From Gnetum montanum (Eukaryota > Streptophyta > Gnetopsida > Gnetales > Gnetaceae): a stretch of 64,000 bases of DNA. The notes beneath the pieces are model-generated. The model worked only from the letters and a program-made list of their open reading frames with translations, searched no databases and was not told the DNA's origin. Below are positions 58,832 through 64,000 of the stretch, piece by piece. Location of the stretch: NCBI GenBank assembly GCA_015680685.1, contig MNCI01027451.1:124769-188768 (forward strand). Direction: 5' to 3'. The position numbers and the translations under genes were made by a program. Numbering within the stretch: position 1 is the first letter of the stretch; every line of letters starts with the position of its first letter.

Positions 58832-60129
58832 GTAAGAATGCTTTCTATCTACCTTCCATGTTAAAAATATTTTCTATCATATCATCATCACTATGATGCC
58901 TTTATCTTAACAACATTGGCTAACATGTCAAGGTAGGACAATTAATTGACAATAATTTTCTATGACCAGTTATCTAACTAACTCCATGGTTTCTAAATGT
59001 ATATATTTATGGTAGCCTTATGTGATGTGTCTCAACATAACTTCCTTAAAATTGAACCTATGACTTGTACAACTACAAGCTACATTCTGTAACCAAGTGA
59101 GCTATGATGTGTGTGTATTAATTTCCACATAATTAGTTTCTGAAAAAGTAATAAATTTTAGGATAGGATCTATCTGAAAATATTTGCATTTTTATCCTTT
59201 CTGTTTGCAAATTCTTAAGTGTTTTTTTACAAAATGCAATTTGAAGAATCTCAGAAGCTCAAACACTAACTTGTTTTGATCACTTTCAGGTTGGAATAAA
59301 TATATTTCTTAATTAAGAAATGGGGATAAGTCTACATCAGTCTTAATTAATAATACATTATATAATATATGATTACGAATTCACTGGAGTTGGATCCAAG
59401 TAAGATTCAGGATGACAATTAGTCATTAGGCTTATATGGAGATTATAGGCATGGTACATTAAAGCCCATATACCATCTAGGGTCAGTTCCAAATATGCAT
59501 GTTCAAATTCATGTCAGGTAGTTATCCAGCTGTTAAAACAATCAAAGATCACCTGCTTTTGGTGTTTTTATGCAAAAGGAAAGTTGTACCGTAGCTTTCT
59601 TATAAAATTTTTTCCTAGGAAAAATGAAAGTTTATTCTATATTAACTAGGGATTGGGGCAAAGAAATTATTTATAAAATTAACTTTTCATTATGCTTGTT
59701 GAACCTGTAGGACGCATGATTTTCTATTATAATTATTCTTACTGACATTGAATTCACTGCTATATGGCTTTGTTCATTGATGTTAGAGTTAATGAGTTCT
59801 ATTTAAATGTTAACTAAGATAATTAATTTTGGAGCAAGACTTCATATATCTATATCTCTATATACACACACACACAAATATAATAGGGAAGTGGAATTTT
59901 ACTGCTTGTTCCTCTAGGAGAGTATATGAAGACAAACCAACAAAGGTGATTCAACCATGTTTGCCATAGATTAGAGATGATAGATTCTAGATTGACTATT
60001 TAACTGAACACTTAACCTTGGATGGAAAAGAATGGATAAAGATAATTCATAATCAAAATTTAATAAATTGGATACTCGTATAATGATGAAAACATAGATA
60101 ACTTGATGGCAATAATTGAGACAATGTAG
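58832..60129 (+). other. Start of the last intron
   Basis: AT-rich with a (TATA/CACA) microsatellite near 59850. I searched by eye for the next TPC1 exon and saw none. Confidence 0.45.
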
Positions 60130-61140
60130 GTCACTTCGAGATTGGGGAGCAATGGGAGTAGTTGGAATAACTGGAGTGGCAGTAGAGGCTGTAGCGATGA
60201 TAGCGATTGAAGTGGTAGTAGTGGTGGGGGAGATAGGAGTGTCGATGATGGTGGGAGAGATGTGAGGAACCGGAGCTATGGGTGTGGTAGATGCAAAGGA
60301 TACATTGGTTTTGACAATTAAAGGGATCAGGGAAGTTGCTACAGAGTTTCATGGGCCTTTTGCACAAGACAGGCTTCATGGTGACAACTGCAAGAGGTCT
60401 GCACTCCCTCATGGTACACTCATATTTGTGTTTGGATATCCTTGGCAAGATTTAAGCTCCTGAATGAGGTTAGGTTGGAAACCTAGATGGCGAAGGAGAT
60501 CTTTCAAGTTAAATATGAGAATGTTCCTACTGTTAAGAATAAAACTTCAACACCTATTAATGGGAATAAGAGCATACCCCATAGGGTTTTGGGAACAAGG
60601 AAGCGACTCCTGGTTAGGGAGGTTAGGGTTCGACAAACTTGCATGGTTGTGATTTCTACAGGAAGCCAAACCATCTTGCTAAGAATTGCTAGGCTTGATT
60701 GAGGAAAGAAACATATAGGAACACAACACATTCCAAGTGGCAGGTGTTGGGTGTAAGGGGTCTTCTTACTCAAAAATGTCCTTAAAGTCAAAGACACCTT
60801 TATCAGTACAAGCCCCAAAGAGCTTTGAATGAAGAAATGTTAGTAATAGTCTCTCTACATTGGTTGACCATGATGAGGATTCGGGTGTTGTCATTCAAGA
60901 AAATGCCTAGTTTGATGAAGGGGCTTTAGAAAGGGCTTTAGCAAATGCTTAGTTCGAGGAACAACCTCAAGAAAAGGCTCAAGAAATTGTACAGGTTGTT
61001 GATGAGTTTGAGGGAATAGTTCTAGTTGCTAATGGGGACTCCTTTCCTCGATCGCCAATGACTAAGCATGAACACTTGATCATGGAGCTTCCTTCCCTTG
61101 GTAAGGGGGTTACCCCTATTTAGGGGTCCTTCATTGTTTC
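60130..61140 (+). mobile_element. LINE ORF1 remnant, divergent type
   Basis: A Gly/Ser/Asp-rich N-terminal stretch (60130-60300) is followed by HGTLIFVFGYPWQDL, then EIFQVKYENVPTV and a degenerate knuckle at 60648-60689 (C-DF-Y-RKPN-H-LAKN-C, second Cys replaced by Tyr). The order matches LINE ORF1 (DUF4283-like end, L-x-x-E-x-x-F-x-V-x-Y-E-N-V, CCHC). Low-GC and heavily mutated. Confidence 0.55.
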
Positions 61141-61320
61141 TTCCCCCCTTGAACTAGTTTGTTGCGAAATCCTAAAGAAAAAGAATGATGGCTTCAAAAT
61201 CTGCTTGGAGAATTGAAAAACCAGGAGGGCAAGAATTGGATTTGAAAATTGAATGGGACCTTAAAAGAGGACTATAGAAAGAGGTCTATGAGTAGACCAT
61301 GAGATTCCTAACTTGGAATT

Positions 61321-61610
61321 TGTAACATCCACCCATAGGAAGCAAGAGTTAACACTTGAAGCTCATACCAAGCTAGCTAAAAAAAATTGCAAGGGTAAGC
61401 TTTTCTCTTTTCTTTTTTCCCAAATACTTTATGAATTGTCAAAAATTCAACTCGCATATAGACCAACATAGACAACTATTAATAAAATAATGCATAATAA
61501 AGAAAACTATATGATGTAAAGAATGACCCAAGGATCTAGCAAGAAGAGAATGTCAATATGCCAATTGATATCGCTTAATACCCTTTGCATCCAAGGTGCT
61601 GTTTAAATGC
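61321..61610 (+). repeat. LTR-like repeat, family R2, copy 4
   Basis: Begins TGTAACATCCACCCATAGGA then AGCAAGAGTTAACAC, and continues with AATGACCCAAGGATCTAGCA and AAGAAGAGAATG as at 41790. Confidence 0.68.
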
Positions 61611-62558
61611 TTTAGTCTGGTTCCTGCTGCTTCTCGTGGATCCCTTCTGGAAAGACTTCATCAAAGTCATGGCGTTCGTAGGAAATGGACCCCTCTCGTC
61701 TTCAAAATGGATTTTAGTCCTTCCACTAAATCCTTGAACGTGAGGGCTCTCCTAAACCCTATACTTTGTTGGCATCGCCAAAAAGATTCGACACTCCAGA
61801 ACGCCATTCTAGATGTGATCTTATGTTGGTGAAACCCTAAAATGTTACAATCCTTATTTGTTCGGAACAAATTCAAGTGCTCGACGCCCCCCCCCACTTT
61901 GGCCTGAATGAGTGGGGCCGGTTTAATTTTTGAACTCATCAATAGTTTTTTAATTGTTTGCTCAAAGTTGGGGTTCCTTTAAAAAGAGCACCTTTTAGCT
62001 CTTTGACTTTGTACATTTATTGCTGAAACATATTGAAGAGAGTTGCAACTCCCCAAAAACGGTTTGTGTTCTTTGCTTTGCATGTTCATGTCAAGTTTGA
62101 GCCTTTTCCAATTTTTGTTCCTTTGAGTTTTTCTGTCTCTGCTTTCCTTCTATTTTAAACTATACTTTCGTGAGCCGCACAAGATCACCACAGAATTTTA
62201 GGGTTAGCTGAAAAAATGTAACTATACTTTAATAACTTGAAATAATATAATGGACATCACTAGTATTTAATAAGTCTATCCAATTTACCAGTAATAGTAA
62301 ATAGAGAAATCACCTACATTTAATAATCACAATTTAACATCACTAACATTTAATAATCATAAATTAACATCCTAGATTTCCCCTACTTCATTGGACTAAT
62401 AAAGATAACAAAATTAGACTTGGAAAGGTACATAAATAAGAATCAAAATTCAATCCAAGGGGATAATCAAGCCAATTTTCCAGCCAAGAACCAAGAATTC
62501 AACAATTCTGTAAATTTTAGAAAATCCCAAAATAGATTTGGGCTTAGGGATACACTCA
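61611..62558. other. Unclassified intronic sequence
   Basis: The minus frame 61667-61942 and plus frame 61596-61832 overlap and neither is recognised. The right half is AT-rich. Confidence 0.4.
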
Positions 62559-62690
62559 CTTTCTGTTGGTGGTACCAATCCTCATATAAGGGATCCTTAG
62601 CCCTTGTTGGCAAATTGTTTTGCCAATATGCCCTAAATTGTTATGGGTGTTTCTAAATTGCTATAGAAATAACTCTCTTTTAAGTCATTT
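62559..62690 (+). repeat. Repeat family R4, copy 2
   Basis: CTTTCTGTTGGTGGTACCAA, AAGGGATCCTTAGCCCTTGT, TTGGCAAATT and TTATGGGTGTTTC match 48474-48590 in order and orientation. Confidence 0.6.
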
Positions 62691-62804
62691 AGGCCTAAGA
62701 GTGTAGAGGACAAGTGGAGAGATCCATCAACGAAATTAAGGATTCAACAATCTAAAATCTCAACAACAAATCTTGTTAAAGTTGATTTTAACATAAAATG
62801 ATAT

Positions 62805-63012
62805 TCAACAACAGGAATAGCAACAAGCGTAGTAATAGCAAGAGCATCAACAGGCACAACAACAGTAGCAGCAGCAACAGGCACAACAACAGCAGCAGCA
62901 GCAACAGGCGCAACAACAGCAGGAGCAACAACAGCAGCAGCAACAGTAGGAGCAGCAATCAGAGCAGCAACAACAGCAACAGGAGCAACAACAGGCGTAG
63001 CAACCGTAGTAA
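62805..63012 (+). repeat. CAA/CAG-rich tract (Gln-coding on plus strand)
   Basis: About 200 bp of CAACAGCAG-type trinucleotides; one plus frame is nearly all Gln with Glu and Ala, broken by TAG codons. It lies just before LINE ORF1 and could be either its N-terminus or a separate low-complexity insertion. The antisense Cys-rich frame is a shadow of the repeat. Confidence 0.75.
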
Positions 63013-64000
63013 CCATAGCTGCTGGGGATGGCCCCGATGGGCTGGGGGCTGAGAAACCGGTGGGACCGGCGCCTGATGGCGTCATCGAGGCCCACTCCCG
63101 CAGTGACCACACCTTGCATCTGTGGGTTCACCAGCCCCCCTCCAACGACATTCGCACTATGCAGAGGAGCCTCATTGGCCGTTTCATCTCCTGAGGGGCC
63201 CGCCCGCGGCTGCACCTCGTTTGCCGGTGGGCGAAGGAGTAGTGGAAGGTGGGTGATGTTGATGTTCGGAGCCTTTTCGAGGACCTACTCCTCTTTATCT
63301 TCCCATCCCTGCAGGCCATGGATTTTGTGTTGCTTGGTGGCCTGTGGTTCTATGGGGCTTGGGGGCTCGCCTTGACCCCATGGCTTCCCGGGGCCCATCG
63401 AGAGGCTGACTTGTTTACCTGGGCCCTAGTCTGGGTGCGGGTGGTTGGCATTCCTTGGGAACTCTGGAACCTCGAGTTCTTGACGGAGGTTGTGGGGTTT
63501 TTCGGTGTCTTCATTGCTTTCAACCACGTAACGCGGTCGATGGAGAGAATGGGGTTCGCCTGCTTCTGCGTCTGGCGCAGTTTGTCGGAGACGGACCTCG
63601 TCCGGGCGGTAGTGTTGGAGCTCCCTGGGGGGAGGAAACTCTCCAGGTCACTTTCGAGAACCTCGGAACGGATCTTGCCCCAACGCGTGGCACAGAAAGC
63701 TAGGCGGGTAGGCCTAATGGTTGTGGGTGTTGCGGGAAACCCAGACACCTAGAAACAGAATGTCGGTTTCGCAAGATGCGGCCGAGAGACCTGGCCTGAC
63801 AGCTGTTCGAAAGGGGCAACTGGGTCACCATGGGATGTAAAGGACGGTTGCGTCCCCCATCCGAGCAACCCCCCTCTCGAAGTAACCCCACGACCAACAC
63901 CCCACCCCCCTTCCTTGCACCCCCTACCTCGCTCCCCCCACCCGCGCAGCCCCCCTGCCAGGAAAAGCCAACCCCCTCCACCCGCACAGCCCCTCCCACA
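63013..64000 (+). mobile_element. LINE ORF1, young GC-rich copy running off the window
   Basis: The plus strand reads NDIRTMQRSLIGRFIS, then the DUF4283-like region in the open frame 63249-63752: [60 protein letters not shown] and VVLELPGG. A frame change leads to ETLQVTFENLGTDLAPTRGT and an intact CCHC knuckle at 63722-63763 (C-GC-C-GKPR-H-LETE-C). A Pro-rich tail follows to the window end. High GC and one frameshift suggest it is the youngest LINE here; ORF2 should follow beyond 64000. Confidence 0.82.

Noticed and set aside
60131-60448. His/Tyr/Ser-rich minus-strand frame
   Set aside because: Antisense of the Gly/Ser/Asp-rich N-terminus of a plus-strand LINE ORF1 remnant.
62847-63215. Cysteine-rich minus-strand frame
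   Set aside because: Its Cys runs are the antisense reading of the CAG/CAA repeat; not a real Cys-rich protein.
1-64000. CRISPR arrays, operons, tRNA or rRNA genes
   Set aside because: None seen. The sequence is plant nuclear with split genes; the only tRNA-related sequence is the Copia primer-binding site near 31273.

Overview
This window is nuclear DNA of a seed plant. It is almost entirely the interior of one plus-strand gene whose introns are packed with retrotransposons. Eleven exons (75-135, 378-544, 6542-6647, 6732-6809, 6904-6965, 22718-22790, 26724-26789, 26884-27024, 41426-41483, 50550-50657, 58768-58831) splice in phase into 984 nt (328 codons) with no stop codon. They encode the middle of the vacuolar two-pore cation channel TPC1, from the S4-S5 linker of repeat I to S3 of repeat II. 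Both ends of the gene lie outside the window. Introns of 4-16 kb filled with old LINE, Copia and Gypsy copies are typical of gymnosperms, so a conifer, ginkgo, cycad or similar source is my inference; no species marker is visible.

Layout: intron 2 (545-6541) holds minus-strand LINE pieces and LTR-like repeats. Intron 5 (6966-22717) holds seven LINE pieces, including one with a clear 14-bp target-site duplication (12239-15042) and two long plus-strand copies (15741-18945, 19090-21240). Intron 6 (22791-26723) is mostly one internally deleted LINE. Intron 8 (27025-41425) holds a Copia element with both LTRs (27229-31958), two LINE copies head to tail, two Gypsy fragments, a stray pentatricopeptide-repeat (PPR) gene fragment and a LINE ORF1. 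Intron 9 (41484-50549) holds three more LINE 3' parts, two of them with target-site duplications. Intron 10 (50658-58767) holds the most complete LINE (51490-56740). The last intron (58832 to the window end) carries two LINE ORF1 copies.

Most LINE copies belong to one L1-like lineage. The copies together give its architecture: ORF1 with a DUF4283-like region and a CCHC knuckle; ORF2 with APE endonuclease, reverse transcriptase and a zinc-binding tail. After that come three parts I do not know from described plant L1 elements: a conserved gag-like or plant-mobile-domain-like segment, a long Glu/Gln/Arg-rich coiled coil, and a C-terminal module whose spacing and motifs match a DnaJ (J) domain. 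The J-like module recurs in at least ten copies on both strands and is the main novelty candidate of the window. All transposon reading frames are broken by stops and frameshifts; only the TPC1 exons are intact.
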